Assembly (NCBI GenBank): GCA_030533445.1
Contig: CM060080.1
Coordinates: forward strand, 40,779,880-40,843,879
Source: Cyprinodon diabolis
Lineage: Eukaryota > Chordata > Actinopteri > Cyprinodontiformes > Cyprinodontidae
Direction: 5' to 3'
Length of the DNA: 64,000 bases
This document shows, piece after piece, positions 11,165 to 24,072 of this stretch. The position numbers and the translations under genes were made by a program. Position 1 is the first letter of the stretch. The number at the start of each line of letters is the position of its first letter. The notes beneath the pieces were generated by a model. That model saw nothing but the letters and a program-made list of their open reading frames with translations. It had not been told where the DNA came from and made no database searches.

Positions 11165-12985
11165 CACTCTTAATTATAACTTAATTTAGCAAAGATACAC
11201 ATACGTGTATGAGGATACACATGAGCACATATGTGGTGTCAAATAAAGGCTGCTCAGAGAAAAAAAGCCTTTACCTGCAACTGTGAATATGTGACACCAA
11301 ACCTTCTTTATGACACAATTTATGCGGCCAGATGATAACTGATAGAAACACTCGAGAGGACACATTGTGTCACATCCATGCTATGCCTTCCTAACAGGTG
11401 GTGTTTTATACCAATTAATTTTATTTGTTTTTTCCAAAGCTGGACAGAAGGAAAATGTAGGTATTTGCCAGAATAAATGTGAACAATTGAAGGGAAATCT
11501 CAAACAGCTTTGGACTGTGGATGCTGAGTCAACGTGACTCACAGTATATGCATTGAGTATTTTCTGTGGGGGACTTTAATCGTGGCAGATGCTTGTTGAT
11601 GGCTGCAAAAAAAAAGTTTGATGGAGGTGCAAGCTGCTAAGCAATAATTGATAAGATACGATTCTGAGTGCAAGTATTTATTTAAGGACGTGATTATAAG
11701 GTTTTACCTTGACCTTTTGAATCTGTTAGAGGAAATACGCAATTAGATGCCTCAAATTATTGCTGTTAAATTGTATTAAAGTTCTTGGATTGATAACCTT
11801 TCCACCCTTATATTAACAGTATGTATGCAACACTCAGTGTGTGTAACCTTCTCACTGGCCTTAAAGAGGAAAAAAGAACTTTCAATATCCTACAATCCAT
11901 CGATTTTAAAACAATGACACAGTAAAAGAGATTCAACTCAATTCAAGACGGCACAACAGCATTAAATACAATAGATTTTGAGGCAGGGTAACATTTTTAG
12001 GTACCTTTTGCCTTATCTGTACGATCACCGCTGCATACTTATCAGCTCTGCAGAGCCCAGAATCACTCAAGTGTGTCCAGCTGCAACTGTGAAGCACCAC
12101 TGGGTCAGGGGAAAAAATGTGAAGCACATCGACCTCTGAATGGATAATCACCACAATCGTGATGGCATTCTTGATCTAACCGTTGGCTTCAAATAGATTA
12201 AGACAGAGATTTTTAGGGGAACATTTAACATAATTTAGAAAATCTGTTTAATACACAATTGCATGTACAAATTCACATCCACAACATAAAGCTGTCCCCT
12301 CAAGGTCTTTTCTCAATAAAAAAAAATCTCAATGACTTATTTAAACAGCTAAACCATTACAAGGATGGATTTTAAGGTCAGTTATGGCAACAATAACAAA
12401 CAACCTTACTTTGAAAGGTTTATTTGCATCTAAACTGTTAGCTAGATGTGCAACAGTAATTACTTTCACTTGAATATGGCATGCGCAATAAGGGTGAAGT
12501 GGTTTCCTTGAAAACATTTTTCACATGCATACCATGCTGTCACTATTTATCAACAAAGGATAAATCCCAGATACACACGCTGTGGGTTATCATGGCACAT
12601 GACAACCTCTCTATAGGCAGGATTTATGATATTCAAGCTCACTCTTGTTTTACTACAATGCCACCGAATGTAGAGAAGCCATTGGTGCAACACATTATAA
12701 GGCCATTTACACACTATTTAAAATCGACCATGTTCTACTGAAAAGGCTTTCATTTACAATTGGGAAACTGTAAGGTAAATGGCCATTATATTATTAAGGT
12801 ATATTTAAGGTCAGACCTCATGATGCTCATAAAAAATCAGAAAACATGCATGAGCTCCAGGTGGATTCACCAAGCCTCAGCTGGTATGGTAAATAAACAC
12901 TACCAGAAAAATATCTTCTCTTACGAAAACACAGTTGAAGGACCTGGGTTCTCCTGAAACAGTTCAAACCTGTTTTGTTTTTTTT
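11165..12985. other. Intergenic, no gene seen
   Basis: AT-rich single-copy-looking sequence. Short open frames here have no recognisable domains or splice context. Confidence 0.55.
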
Positions 12986-13457
12986 GACAAGAGTGATTGG
13001 ACAAGCTAAACATGACTGAATGTGAAAAGCTTTAAATATGTAGTTGAATAATCAGAAAGCAGATCTGTCAATTAAAAACCCAAACTTGCATCATAATTAG
13101 GAAGATCATTTTTTGTGGTGCAGGAAGAGCAAAGGAATGCAATTAGGTCATCGTAATGTTGGGTCATTGCTGCGACCGTTCAATAGCTTTTCAGTTGGTT
13201 CTCTAATAGAAGGTCTTTTGTTTACTTATATGACGTCTGTGAACTGTGAAATAATTTTTGTCATAACAAAAATTTTTAAGAGGAAAATACTACTAAAAAT
13301 AAATTTTCACTATCGCCCCAATCTACTTTTATGCATTATGAGGCATGAAGTGTCACCTCTATCACTAGTTTCTGCATACTGCCATCTCTGCAAACTTATT
13401 TATTTCATATTTATTTCATTCATGTGCATAAAATCTTTCCGTTTGCAATCTCTCTCT

Positions 13458-13460
<3 letters not shown>

Positions 13461-13510
<50 letters not shown>
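13461..13510. repeat. (TA)n microsatellite
   Basis: A run of about 25 TA units, continued after the inserted Tc1/mariner element at 14732-14761. Another TA run at 15900-15926 ends a duplicated copy of the same flank. Confidence 0.95.
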
Positions 13511-13513
<3 letters not shown>

Positions 13514-14728
13514 TCACCGGCCACTTTATTAGGTACCCCATGCTAGTAACGGGTTGGACCCCCTTTTGCCTTCAGAACTGCCTCAATTCTTCATGGCATA
13601 GATTCAACAAGGTGCTGGAAGCATTCCTCAGGGAGTTTGGTCCATATTGACATGATGGCATCACACAGTTGCCGCAGATTTGTCGGCTGCACATCCATGA
13701 TGCGAATCTCCCGTTCCACCACATCTAAAAGATGCTCTATTGGATTGAGATCTGGTGACTGTGGAGGCCATTTGAGTACAGTGAACTCATTGTCATGTTC
13801 AAGAAACCAGTCTGAGATGATTCCAGCTTTATGACATGGCGCATTATCCTGCTGAAAGTAGCCATCAGAAGTTGGGTACATTGTGGTCATAAAGGGATGG
13901 ACATGGTCAGCAACAATACTCAGGTAGGCTGTGGCGTTGCAACGATGCTCAATTGGTACCAAGGGGCCCAAAAAGTGCCAAGAAAATATTCCCCACACCA
14001 TGACACCACCACCACCAGCCTGAACCGTTGATACAAGGCAGGATGGATCCATGCTTTCATGTTGTAGACGCCAAATTCTGACCCTACCATCCGAATGTCG
14101 CAGCAGAAATCGAGACTCATCAGACCAGGCAACGTTTTTCCAATCTTCTATTGTCCAATTTCGATGAGCTTGTGCAAATTGTAGCCTCAGTTTCCTGTTC
14201 TTAGCTGAAAGGAGTGGCACCCGGTGTGGTCTTCTGCTGCTGTAGCCCATCTGCCTCAAAGTTCCACGTACTGTGCGTTCAGAGATGCTCTTCTGCCCAC
14301 CTTGGTTGTAACGGGTGGTTATTTGAGTCACTGTTGCCCTTCTATCAGCTCGAACCAGTCTGGCCATTCTCCTCTGACCTCTGGCATCAACAAGGCATTT
14401 CCGCCCACAGAACTGCCGCTCACTGGATGTTCTTTCTTTTTCGGACCATTCTCTGTAAACCCTAGAGATGGTTGTGCGTGAAAATCCCAGTAGATCAGCA
14501 GTTTCTGAAATACTCAGACCAGCCCTTCTGGCACCAACAATCATGCCACGTTCAAAGTCACTCAAATCACCTTTCTTCCCCATACTGATGCTCGCTTTGA
14601 ACTGCAGGAGATTGTCTTGACCATGTCTACATGCCTAAATGCACTGAGTTGCCGCCATGTGATTGGCTGCTTAGAAATGAAGTGTTAACGAGCGGTTGGA
14701 CGGGTGTACCTAATAAAGTGGCCGGTGA

Positions 14729-14731
<3 letters not shown>
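13511..14731 (-). mobile_element. Nearly intact Tc1/mariner transposon
   Basis: The element is 1221 bp. The 26 bp from 13511 to 13536 are repeated in inverted form at 14706-14731, starting CACTCACCGGCC. TA lies at each side and the target was a TA microsatellite. It holds one transposase frame on the minus strand. The intact inverted repeats and an almost open gene point to fairly recent activity. Confidence 0.95.
13591..14583 (-). CDS. Tc1/mariner DD34E transposase, 3' end cut by one nonsense codon
   Basis: The 330-residue protein starts [11 protein letters not shown]. It has paired N-terminal helix-turn-helix regions ([38 protein letters not shown]) and the DDE catalytic residues in [17 protein letters not shown] and [10 protein letters not shown]. 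The frame stops at TGA right after HLVESMP. Beyond it the same frame stays open for another 14 codons to a TAG at 13543-13545, in the expected basic tail. The stop is explained by a CGA to TGA change, a CpG transition. The residue after PIEHL is Leu where relatives usually have Trp. It may be inactive, although the loss is only at the tail. Confidence 0.93.
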   Translation of the reverse strand: MGKKGDLSDFERGMIVGARRAGLSISETADLLGFSRTTISRVYREWSEKERTSSERQFCGRKCLVDARGQRRMARLVRADRRATVTQITTRYNQGGQKSISERTVRGTLRQMGYSSRRPHRVPLLSAKNRKLRLQFAQAHRNWTIEDWKNVAWSDESRFLLRHSDGRVRIWRLQHESMDPSCLVSTVQAGGGGVMVWGIFSWHFLGPLVPIEHRCNATAYLSIVADHVHPFMTTMYPTSDGYFQQDNAPCHKAGIISDWFLEHDNEFTVLKWPPQSPDLNPIEHLLDVVEREIRIMDVQPTNLRQLCDAIMSIWTKLPEECFQHLVESMP

Positions 14732-14765
<34 letters not shown>

Positions 14766-15714
14766 GTAAGATCACATCCAAGCTATTGTGGCACTTTTAT
14801 AGAAAATAGAATCAAGAGTCATGTGGAGGAAGGTAGCTGTCAAAAAGGTATGTGCACAACTCAAACATTTGTATTTGTGTTTTCTAAAATTAGTATTAGT
14901 ATTTATTTGTCACTTAAGTTGTTGTATGCAAAATTCTGCCTAAATATTCCTCAATCTGGGAAATTGTTCAGATTAGGATTGTCTTTATGTAATTATTAAT
15001 CTAAAAGCTGAGAAGGGTTACTCCATAGAGTAAGAAGCACAAAATATTCTGAGGGAATTTGAAAAAAAAAAAGCAATGCAACAAATGAGAAATATCAAAA
15101 GGAGCTTTAGAAGCTTTTTACCTTTGGAAAATATGCTTTTCTTGTATTGCCCATCTCCATTTAGAAATTAAACTAACAATGCTCAGTTTCCAAATTTAAT
15201 TCAACAAAAGGTTAATCTAAAAATATTCATCCAAATTATTGCAAAGCCAAACTTCTATGCTTTGATTTTGTGACCAAATTTTGTGTAAGTTTTGCCCCTG
15301 GATTATTAGTGAGATGTCAGATGTCAACCCTATCAAATTACTAATTATAGGCTTATTTTCGTACCAGTTACACTCCAGTGTTTATTTACATTTATTAATA
15401 TAATGTAATGTTGATTAATCTGATCCATTAAATAATTTCCTCACACAGATAAAAAGATAAACAACCCCTTTATCCTGAAACAAAATCTCTCACTAAAGTA
15501 CAGGGATAAAAGCCAAAGAAAATGTTAGAGAACAGCTATCATTAAAAAAAATACACACTCTATTTATACAGACTCTTTTTATATGCTTGCTTATATAATA
15601 TCAAAAATAAGAACATTCTTAAAACGTAAAACTCTCCTTGAACAGTAAAAAAATTACATCCACCTTTTAAGAAAACAAACATTATTTGAGGGAAAAATAA
15701 AACTAAAGAATTAA

Positions 15715-15888
15715 TTTTAACTATCGCACCCATTCATCTACTTTTATGCATTGTGAGGCATTAAGTATTGCCCCTCTGCCACTAGTTTCTGCATAATGCT
15801 ATGGCTGCAAACTGGCTGCAAACTGGTTATCTGCATGGGCGCCAAAGAAATTATTTCATTCATGTCCATAAAATTTTTCTGATTGCAA

Positions 15889-15927
<39 letters not shown>

Positions 15928-15975
15928 GTGTGATTGGAAAAGCTCAACATGACTGAATGTGAAAAGCTGTTTAAC
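15715..15975. repeat. Diverged duplicate of the 12.99-13.5 kb flank
   Basis: The stretch from TCTACTTTTATGCATT through CACTAGTTTCTGCATA to the TA run matches 13300-13510. The following part, ACATGACTGAATGTGAAAAGC, matches 13008-13032. The two blocks are in swapped order relative to the first copy. Confidence 0.75.
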
Positions 15976-16639
15976 ATTTTGAGTTATATTTTTAATAGTA
16001 AGTAATGCATCTCAGAGGCAGTGAATTTGGTGAGCAGAAACCTCAGCACTAAACTGGGACTGGCATTTCCTGTTTACGTTCAGAAATGTTTTCAGTTGCG
16101 ATGCCTGAGCCAAAGAGAACCGAGAAGCGTTTACCAAGCAAGAGCTAGGATTCACATTTCCAAATGCCAAGACACTTTGCAAATGTCAGGAGGGAAAATA
16201 AGCTGTTTTGATGCATTAGGCTTTTAAAATAGTTTTCACACCTTAAGTGTGATAAATATGTAGTTACAGTGCATTGATGATCACATTAAATAAAGATTTA
16301 TACAGACAGTAAAGATCATGGATGTTAAATAATCTACTGTTAGACCAATATAAGGAGAGTAAAATTTTATTCTCAATCACATTTATCAATTTTTTTAAAA
16401 TCTCTTGCAGTATTTTTTTATAAAACATTTTGCAAAATCTTTTGATTAAGGACTCAAATGTTTTCTGAAACTTTTTTTCTTTCTTACAGCGTCTTCATGT
16501 CATTATTTTCCATGCTGGAGCATTTACAGTATTTAATTTGTCAGAGAGTGAGTATCCAAAATACTAAGGCACCTATCTGACTGTTCATTGTCAAGATTAG
16601 AATTGAAGGATCCAGTATTCAAAGTGGACAAACAGATTT

Positions 16640-17395
16640 CTCAGAACATTTATTGAAATCAGAACAGGGTAAGCGGCGTCGGCATATAGAGCAGGAAACT
16701 CTGTGGGTGGAGATCTTTCTGGAAGTGGATGATCATGAACATGAGAGTCACTAACCTGATCTTATAGTTCAGTCTGAATCCACAGGTGCAGGATGATTCC
16801 GGCTTGCCTGCTGCCAAAGGCGGTCGCCGGACAAAGAGCCCCAGAAGCTGATGTATTGGTGGTTGGACGACAGGCAGGAGAGCAGAACCAAGCAAACGAA
16901 GGAAGGCAGGATAATCCAGACTGTGAAGCCAAAACCGATGTATGTGACGTGGTAGGTTGTCAGAGCCAGGAGGTCAGAGATCCAGTGAGGTTCCAAGGGA
17001 GAATCCAAGACAGAGTCAGGTCACAGTTGCAGGTATGATACACAGTGGGGCTGACAGACTGGATGAGGGCGGGAAGACTTAGTGGTCGGGAAATGGTTTG
17101 GGTCCGTACTAAAGCAGGCAGGAGTCCCATTACAGGTCAAGCAAACAAATCAGAAGGGAACAGTAAGGCTTAGAGATGGAGAGGCAGAACAGGCATGATC
17201 AGGTAATCAGAGACACGGGAAATATTTCAAAACTTCTCACAACTTGCTCGAAATAATCTGTAACTGATGACTGGTATGAAAGCTGGTTAAATAGAGACTA
17301 ATGCAGGTGGATTAGATGAGTGTGTAATGAGGACTGGGCTGAGCTAAGCAGGAGTGTGGATCAGTGCTGAGATCATGGTAGTTCATAATAAGAGA
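16640..17395. repeat. Repeat-like segment, class unknown
   Basis: It is richer in GC and CAGG words than its surroundings, and TTTATT near its left end gives an antisense polyadenylation signal. The pattern is like antisense LTR or other interspersed repeats in fish, but no clear ends or target duplication were found. Open frames here have no known domain. Confidence 0.3.
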
Positions 17396-17891
17396 AGTGT
17401 TTCACTTTTCCTAAATTTGCCACATTAAAGAGTTGTTTTGAATATTTGCGTCCTTACAGGTTTCTTCTATTGTTTATTTTTTTATTTCTTTCTACTTTTG
17501 AATCACATTAAACTAGTTTTGATAATAAAAAAAAAATAGAAAATGAAGTGAGGATATAAAGACGGCCAGTATAAACACAGTGCATTTTTATATTCAGAAA
17601 AAAAGCTTTCCATACCAGTCATTTTTGTTTCGCTTTATGTATTTAATCCCTTTAATGATGCTTCCATATGTTGTATTTTATATTGTGTTGTGCTAAATAT
17701 TTTATCATATTAAATAGTTATTGGGAGGCGAGATATTATTTACATATCTTAAAAAAGAAAGCAAATCAAACCAACCCCAGGCTGTTGTTCTTAAAACAGA
17801 TGTAACCTTATTTATCCTGTAAATTAGCTTATGTCTGGGGGAAAAAAAACATGGAAACCAGCAGCTGTTTCCTATAAACTAATTACTCTGA

Positions 17892-18529
17892 ATTCCGTAA
17901 AAATTCAAAAAATATCCACTGGACTTGGTTTTCAAGATTTGAAGACGTTTCTCCACCTCTCCAGGAAGCTTTCTCAATTCTAATGTCTGGATCCGCAGTG
18001 AGTTTGAGTCTTATATGGACAAGGCCTTGTATTGCTTGGAAACATGCAAATGGTAACCGATTAATGGGTCGTTTAGTTCCATCGTTAGCCTGTAATATCT
18101 GAACCTGTCTATGATTCTATCATAGACATGATCCCTTCCAGATATCACCAAACCCCCCACCCCATCACAGAGGAACGAGGGACCTACCCGCTCCAGCCGG
18201 TGAACAATACCTCCTTAACGACCGACCCAGGTACCCGATCCAGGTATTACAGGAGACAATCCCCCCCTTAATGGCAATCCCCCCTTTAACGACCGACCCC
18301 TAGAATCATAGACAGGTTCAGATATTACAGGCTAACGATGGAACCAAACGACCCATTCATCGGTTACCATTTGCATGTTTCCAAGCAATACAAGGCCTTG
18401 TCCATATAAGACTCAAACTCACTGCGGATCCAGACATTAGAATTGAGAAAGCTTCCTGGAGAGGTGGAGAAACGTCTTCAAATCTTGAAAACCAAGTCCA
18501 GTGGATATTTTTTGAATTTTTACGGAATG
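17892..18529. mobile_element. Long inverted-repeat element (two 230-bp arms)
   Basis: The left arm (17892 to about 18121) and right arm (about 18300-18529) are near-perfect complements around a C-rich spacer of about 180 bp. In a 68-bp test stretch only two differences were seen. The right arm contains GAGAAACGTCTTC next to a small stem, followed outside by the GACCTGGATGACTGAGAA tail motif. Two related palindromes occur at 42737-43065 and 54765-55200. It is probably a fold-back or Penelope-related non-autonomous element. Confidence 0.8.
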
Positions 18530-18544
18530 ACTATGACCTGGATG

Positions 18545-19275
18545 ACTGAGAACCTTCGTCAGCATAATTACTCTGAAATTATCTTAAACATTTCAGAAGC
18601 AATATAAATGTTTCTTTTATCTACTACAGGAGTTTCAACATTTGTCAACTTCATATCAACCAAAGTAAAACTCCTTTTTTGTGTGACGACTTGCTGTAAA
18701 CGGTGTTTATAGGCAGACGTTTCTGGCAGCATCTTTGATTAATCATCTTCCACTCTTTATGGCCAGAAACCACCTGTTCATTATGTGTTGGGTTTGCATA
18801 AGTGCATGCTAAGTGTTTGTCCAGTGATCATAATGGTCCCTCTTATCTTTCAGAACTTCTTCTGTATTAAAACCTCAATGTAGATTAAAACACGTTTTGG
18901 ATCAATGAGCCTCATTTGCAAGAACCACACTAATTGTTCTTAAGAGAGATTTAGGAGAAAATGTTGCAATTAACATTTTTTCTCCTATTTCTAATCTTCT
19001 CTCAGGTACAAATGTTACAAGTGATGAGTCTCGTGCAATCAGTCAGCTGTTGTCCAAATCTATTTTTTAACTAAATGTCTCCAATTGTTTTACTTGGAGG
19101 CAATTGTGCATTGTATTAGGCTCCAATATTATATGTTATGCAACCTCACAATTATAAATGACATTTTTATTCACTGATTATAGAACCATTGGTCACTACA
19201 TCTAAATTTGTTATAATTTAGTCAAAAGAAAGAAGAGAGATCAAGCTGCTATTAAAATAACATCTGGAACAGAAA
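18545..19275. other. Intergenic, no gene seen
   Basis: AT-rich spacer between the palindrome and the Gypsy element, with nothing recognisable. Confidence 0.5.
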
Positions 19276-19280
19276 ATGGA

Positions 19281-19984
19281 TGTTGGGATCTGGAGCTGTA
19301 CCACCTGTCTCCAGCAGAGTTCACTGTGGATCCTCCTGAGCTGAGCCTTCGACACACCTGAAACCCATCTCATCATCAGGAGGATCCTCCACCATGTAAG
19401 CAGCCCTCAGACCTCGCATCAACGCCGCAGTGTTTATCCAGTTTGGTTAGCACCTGAGCCTAACTTCCTCTGTGAAATCTTTGTTGCCTCTAGTCTCCTA
19501 GCTGGTAACTAATTACCTTTGTCTCTGCCTACAGGAAACCTGTTTTTGTCCTGTAAGCTCTGGATGAGCTTAACCTGTCGAGCCTGCCCTCAGAGCCAAA
19601 CCTGAAGAACCTTCTCTGGATTTTCCCATGCTGCTCTGGACTAAGAGCTGGAAAACTAAGGTCTGTCCTATCGTTAGATGCAAGACGCTGAAGCTGAAAC
19701 TGAACTCTGCTGAATCAAACAGTCTCTGGAACCAACAGTGCCTCTCTCAAAGCCAAACCCGGATTCTTCAAGGTAGATCTCTGAAGATAACATTTCCACA
19801 TTCACCAGCTACGTGGCTAACTGAACTGTCTCCCTTCCAGTTGCCTGTGAACCAGATTCCCAGAAGTGAACCAGTTCCTGACGCTTTCATTGTACCATTG
19901 TTCAATAAACATTGTTAAACTTTTACTCCAGTTTCCGTCTCCGTGGTGTTCTGCATATTGGGTCTTCCTGAACCAATCATGACA
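19281..19984 (+). repeat. 5' LTR of the Gypsy element
   Basis: It is 704 bp, starting TGTTGGGATC and ending ATCATGACA. AATAAA lies at 19904-19909. The gag start codon falls in the last six bases of the LTR. Confidence 0.9.
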
Positions 19985-21040
19985 GAACACTGCGGCCAAA
20001 CACTAGGCCCAGCAGACCAATACCATCGTCGGTTGGAGGAACAAGATGCCCAGATTATGGGACAAACCCAAACACTACGTGAGTTACACAGAATGGTTCT
20101 GTATCAGGATCAAATCATTCAAGGCTTCGCTAACAAATTAAACAGCGCTAACGCCACGCCGCTAGCACAACCATTTCCGGGTGCAGTTCCTCCTCCGAGG
20201 TCACCAGCGGTGACGTCATCGTCAGAGTTCCGACCTAGTCTCCCTGAAAAGTTTTCAGGTAACATTTGTGACTGTAAAGGATTTTTATTTCAATGTCGAT
20301 TAATCTTCAAAAATTCCCCTGGCAGTTTTCCCACCGATTATAAGAAGATATCATTTATTTTGTCTCAATTGACCGGAAGAGCCCTGGAATGGGCACAGGC
20401 TAGGTTTTCTTCCGACGAAAGCCTTAGCTGCCAGTACTCCGACTTTATCTCTGAGTTTTCACAAGTCTTCAACCAGGAAACAGATCAAACTGTTGATTCT
20501 CGAGCTCTTTTGAAACTAAGACAAGGAAATTCTTCTGTAGCTGAATTCTCCATTAACTTCCGGGTTAAAGCCGCAGCTTCCGGTTGGAACCAATGTGCTC
20601 TTAAGACAGCATTTTTTGAGGCTCTCAATGAAAACATAAAGGATGAGCTTGCTACCCTTGACGAACCCGCCACTCTTGAGAAATTAATTCGCCTGACAAT
20701 CAGGCTGGATAATAGGATTCGAGCCAGAAATAGCTCTAAACCAAGGAATCATGGTCCTTTAAGTTCTGTTTCAGCCTCTATCATTGCACCTGCCTTCTCC
20801 TCTTCCACAGAACCTTTTCCTAAGCCAAGAACTAAGATCCAATCTCTCCCGTTGCCAGTTCAGGCCTCTCATGCGGTTGAAGTGGAGGTCGAACCCATGC
20901 AGGTTGGACATACGAGACTAACTCCAGAGGAAAGGTTAAGGCGTGTCAGGAGCAAGCTGTGCATCTACTGTGGTGAGAGTGGCCATTTCATTGCCTCATG
21001 CCCAGCTAAATCAAAAGCCGGGGCCCGTCAGAGGATCTGA
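19979..21040 (+). CDS. gag: Gypsy Gag polyprotein
   Basis: The 353-residue capsid/nucleocapsid protein starts [11 protein letters not shown]. An upstream in-frame stretch has no ATG, so this start is chosen. The N-terminal part is a coiled, Gln-rich region ([20 protein letters not shown]). The middle is a retrotransposon-gag domain with FLFQCRLIF and ALEWAQARF. The C-terminal CCHC zinc knuckle is [14 protein letters not shown]. It is fully open. Pol follows in the -1 frame with an overlap at 21010-21040. Confidence 0.9.
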   Translation: MTEHCGQTLGPADQYHRRLEEQDAQIMGQTQTLRELHRMVLYQDQIIQGFANKLNSANATPLAQPFPGAVPPPRSPAVTSSSEFRPSLPEKFSGNICDCKGFLFQCRLIFKNSPGSFPTDYKKISFILSQLTGRALEWAQARFSSDESLSCQYSDFISEFSQVFNQETDQTVDSRALLKLRQGNSSVAEFSINFRVKAAASGWNQCALKTAFFEALNENIKDELATLDEPATLEKLIRLTIRLDNRIRARNSSKPRNHGPLSSVSASIIAPAFSSSTEPFPKPRTKIQSLPLPVQASHAVEVEVEPMQVGHTRLTPEERLRRVRSKLCIYCGESGHFIASCPAKSKAGARQRI

Positions 21041-24000
21041 GGAGTCTGACGGGCCATGTTATTTCTAAAAGATCTCCTCGCCTATTACTTCCAGCCACAC
21101 TGATTTTTGCTGACCAAAACCTCACTTTATCTGCATTCATTGATTCAGGCTGTGAAAGGAACCTGATTGACTCCAATTTAGTTGAACAACTACAGATTGA
21201 AACTGTTCCTCTAACCCAGCCTCTCTGTGTCTCTGCGATTGATGGAAAGAAGCTTCACCAAGTGACTCACCAGACACAACCCCTCGAACTGTTGGTTTCA
21301 GGTAACCATCCCGAAACCATATCTTTCTTTGTTTTTCCCTCTGCATGTTCTTCGTTGGTTTTGGGATTTGAGTGGCTGGAACGACATAACCCCCACATAA
21401 ACTGGACCGATCGTCATATTGAGTCTTGGTCGACCTCATGCCATGAGACGTGCCTTCGTTCAGCGGCCCCCGCTGTAAGATCTCCTAGAGGGGGGGGGGA
21501 GATGGACTCTCTTGACCTTACTTCTGTTCCTCCTGAGCACCATGATCTAGCCCCTGTCTTCAGTAAGGTCAGTGCTACGTCCCTTCCACCTCACAGACCA
21601 TACGACTGTGCTATCGAGCTTTTACCAGGAGCTCCTCTACCCGGCAGTAGACTTTATAATATCTCCAAACCCGAACGGGGGACAATGGAGAAATACATAA
21701 ATGAGTCACTAGCTGCTGGAATAATCCGCCCCTCTTCATCTCCTGTAGGAGCAGGTTTCTTTTTTGTGGGTAAGAAGGATGGATCTCTCAGACCATGTAT
21801 TGACTACAGAGGTTTGAACCAAATTACTGTTAAGAATAAGTACCCACTTCCTCTACTCGCTTCTGCCTTCGAACCAGTTCAAGGGGCCACTGTCTTTACT
21901 AAGCTCGACTTAAGGAACGCCTATCACCTTCTCAGAATCAGAGATGGCGATGAATGGAAGGCTGCCTTTAAGACCCCTCTGGGTCAATTCGAGTATTTAG
22001 TCATGCCTTTTGGTCTAACAAACGCTCCTGCGTGTTTTCAAGCCCTAGTCAACGACGTTCTCAGAGAATTTTTGAACGTGTTTGTTTTTGTCTACATTGA
22101 TGACATACTCATTTACTCCAAAGACCTCACAGAACACAAGAAACATGTCCGCCTGGTCTTACAAAGACTCCTTGAGAATAAGCTTTTCGTCAAAGCCGAA
22201 AAATGCGAGTTTCACCAACCTTCAGTCACCTTTTTGGGGTTTGTGCTCGAGGGCGGACAGGTTAAGCCATCTGAGGATAAGATAAAGGCAGTTTTGGAGT
22301 GGCCGGTTCCCGAAAACCGCAAACAGCTCCAGAGATTCCTGGGTTTTGCTAATTTTTATCGACGATTCATCAGGAATTATAGTCAGACTGCTCTACCTCT
22401 AACCTCTCTTACATCAGTCAAGAAAACCTTCCAATGGTCTCCCGAGGCTCAAACTGCTTTTGACAAATTAAAGATGTTGTTTTCCAGAGCTCCAGTGTTA
22501 ATCCAGCCTGATTCATCGAAACAATTTATCCTCGAAGTCGACGCATCCGACTCAGGAGTTGGTGCTGTCTTATCTCAGAGACTCGATTCAGACCAAAGAG
22601 TTCATCCATGTGCTTTTTTCTCCCGTAGACTTTCCTCTGCTGAGCAAAATTACGACGTTGGTGACCGCGAATTACTGGCCATCAAATTGGCATTAGAGGA
22701 ATGGAGACACTGGCTTGAGGGAGCAGAACACCCGGTTCTTGTTTGGACAGATCATAAGAACCTTGCCTATATCCAGTCCGCCAAACAGGCCAATCCTCGA
22801 CAGTCAAGGTGGTCACTATTTTTCTCACGATTCAATCTCATCATCTCTTACCGACCTGGATCCAAGAACATCAAACCCGATTCTCTCTCTCGTCTTTATT
22901 CCACTGATCAATCTGAGACTCCTGAGCCTGTTCTACCCGCTTCCTGCACTGTTGGGGTGGTTACCTGGGAGATCACCGATCTAATAAACTCTGCCCTCGT
23001 TTCAGAACCAGATCCAGGAAACGGTCCCCCAAACAAGACTTATGTACCTTCTTCTGTCAGGTCTCGCCTAATTCAGTGGATGCACAATAGCAAATTTGCC
23101 GCTCACCCGGGGGTGAGTAGAACCATCAACCTCATTTCAAGACGTTTCTGGTGGCCCACTCTACACAGAGATGTTAAGGAGTATGTGCTGGCCTGTTCTA
23201 CCTGCGCCAGAAACAAGTCCACACATCAACCTCCCTCTGGCCTGTTGCATCCACTTCCTATTCCTTCTCGTCCCTGGTCTCACATCGCAATCGACTTTGT
23301 TACTGGTCTTCCCATTTCTCGAGGTATGTCCACAATTCTCGCCATTGTTGACCAATTTTCCAAGTCCTGCCATCTTGTTCCCCTCAGGAACCTTCCTACG
23401 GCTTTTCAGACCGCCCAGCTCCTTATTAAACACGTTTTCCGTCTACATGGCATCCCTCAGGAGATTCTTTCCGATCGTGGTCCACAATTCATCTCTCAGG
23501 TTTGGAAGGCATTTTGTTCAGCCCTCAACTGCAAATCTTCTCTCACCTCAGGTTATCACCCACAGTCCAACGGCCAATCCGAGAGAATGAATCAACAGCT
23601 CGAATCCTCCCTTCGTTGTCTGACCTCTAGTAATCCCTCCGATTGGAGCCAACACCTTCCATGGATCGAATATGCTCACAACTCTCTAAAGTCAGCTTCC
23701 ACCGGCCAGTCTCCTTTCCAGGTCAGTCTCGGTTATCAACCTCCACTTTTCCCCGCAGACGAGAGAGAGATTTCGGTCAAATCAGTCAACCACCACATCC
23801 GCCGCAGTCATCGAATCTGGAGAGACACCATAGCCACCCTCAACCGTTCCATGGAGACCACTAAACGTTTCGCTGTCTCAAGAAGACGCCCTGCACCAGT
23901 TTACTCCGTCGGTCAGGAGGTATGGCTCTCCACTCGGGACATTCCCCTCAAGGGGATGTCCCGTAAACTCTCTCCCAGATTCATTGGCCCATACAGGATT

Positions 24001-24072
24001 TCCCAGGTCATAAACCAGTCTCTGGAACCAACAGTGCCTCTCTCAAAGCCAAACCCGGATTCTTCAAGGTAG
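21010..24072 (+). CDS. pol: Gypsy Pol polyprotein (PR-RT-RNase H-IN), C-terminus replaced by LTR sequence
   Basis: The frame is open from 21010, -1 relative to gag, with no ATG needed if made by frameshifting. No classical slippery heptamer was seen. The protease has the FIDSG active site (Asp codon 21142). Reverse transcriptase has [22 protein letters not shown] and YIDD (22093-22104). RNase H has [16 protein letters not shown] and a WTDHKNL block. Integrase has the HHCC finger, then Asp at 23293, Asp at 23473 and Glu at 23581, giving DD35E spacing. The frame is intact through the integrase C-terminal GPYRI segment. At about 24016 it runs into the LTR and ends 17 codons later on non-pol residues. 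Any C-terminal chromodomain or tail is lost. Confidence 0.92.
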   Translation: MKSRGPSEDLRSLTGHVISKRSPRLLLPATLIFADQNLTLSAFIDSGCERNLIDSNLVEQLQIETVPLTQPLCVSAIDGKKLHQVTHQTQPLELLVSGNHPETISFFVFPSACSSLVLGFEWLERHNPHINWTDRHIESWSTSCHETCLRSAAPAVRSPRGGGEMDSLDLTSVPPEHHDLAPVFSKVSATSLPPHRPYDCAIELLPGAPLPGSRLYNISKPERGTMEKYINESLAAGIIRPSSSPVGAGFFFVGKKDGSLRPCIDYRGLNQITVKNKYPLPLLASAFEPVQGATVFTKLDLRNAYHLLRIRDGDEWKAAFKTPLGQFEYLVMPFGLTNAPACFQALVNDVLREFLNVFVFVYIDDILIYSKDLTEHKKHVRLVLQRLLENKLFVKAEKCEFHQPSVTFLGFVLEGGQVKPSEDKIKAVLEWPVPENRKQLQRFLGFANFYRRFIRNYSQTALPLTSLTSVKKTFQWSPEAQTAFDKLKMLFSRAPVLIQPDSSKQFILEVDASDSGVGAVLSQRLDSDQRVHPCAFFSRRLSSAEQNYDVGDRELLAIKLALEEWRHWLEGAEHPVLVWTDHKNLAYIQSAKQANPRQSRWSLFFSRFNLIISYRPGSKNIKPDSLSRLYSTDQSETPEPVLPASCTVGVVTWEITDLINSALVSEPDPGNGPPNKTYVPSSVRSRLIQWMHNSKFAAHPGVSRTINLISRRFWWPTLHRDVKEYVLACSTCARNKSTHQPPSGLLHPLPIPSRPWSHIAIDFVTGLPISRGMSTILAIVDQFSKSCHLVPLRNLPTAFQTAQLLIKHVFRLHGIPQEILSDRGPQFISQVWKAFCSALNCKSSLTSGYHPQSNGQSERMNQQLESSLRCLTSSNPSDWSQHLPWIEYAHNSLKSASTGQSPFQVSLGYQPPLFPADEREISVKSVNHHIRRSHRIWRDTIATLNRSMETTKRFAVSRRRPAPVYSVGQEVWLSTRDIPLKGMSRKLSPRFIGPYRISQVINQSLEPTVPLSKPNPDSSR

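Noticed and set aside
16659..17038. Open frames on both strands near 16.7-17.0 kb
   Set aside because: They lie in a repeat-like CAGG-rich segment and show no domain on either strand.
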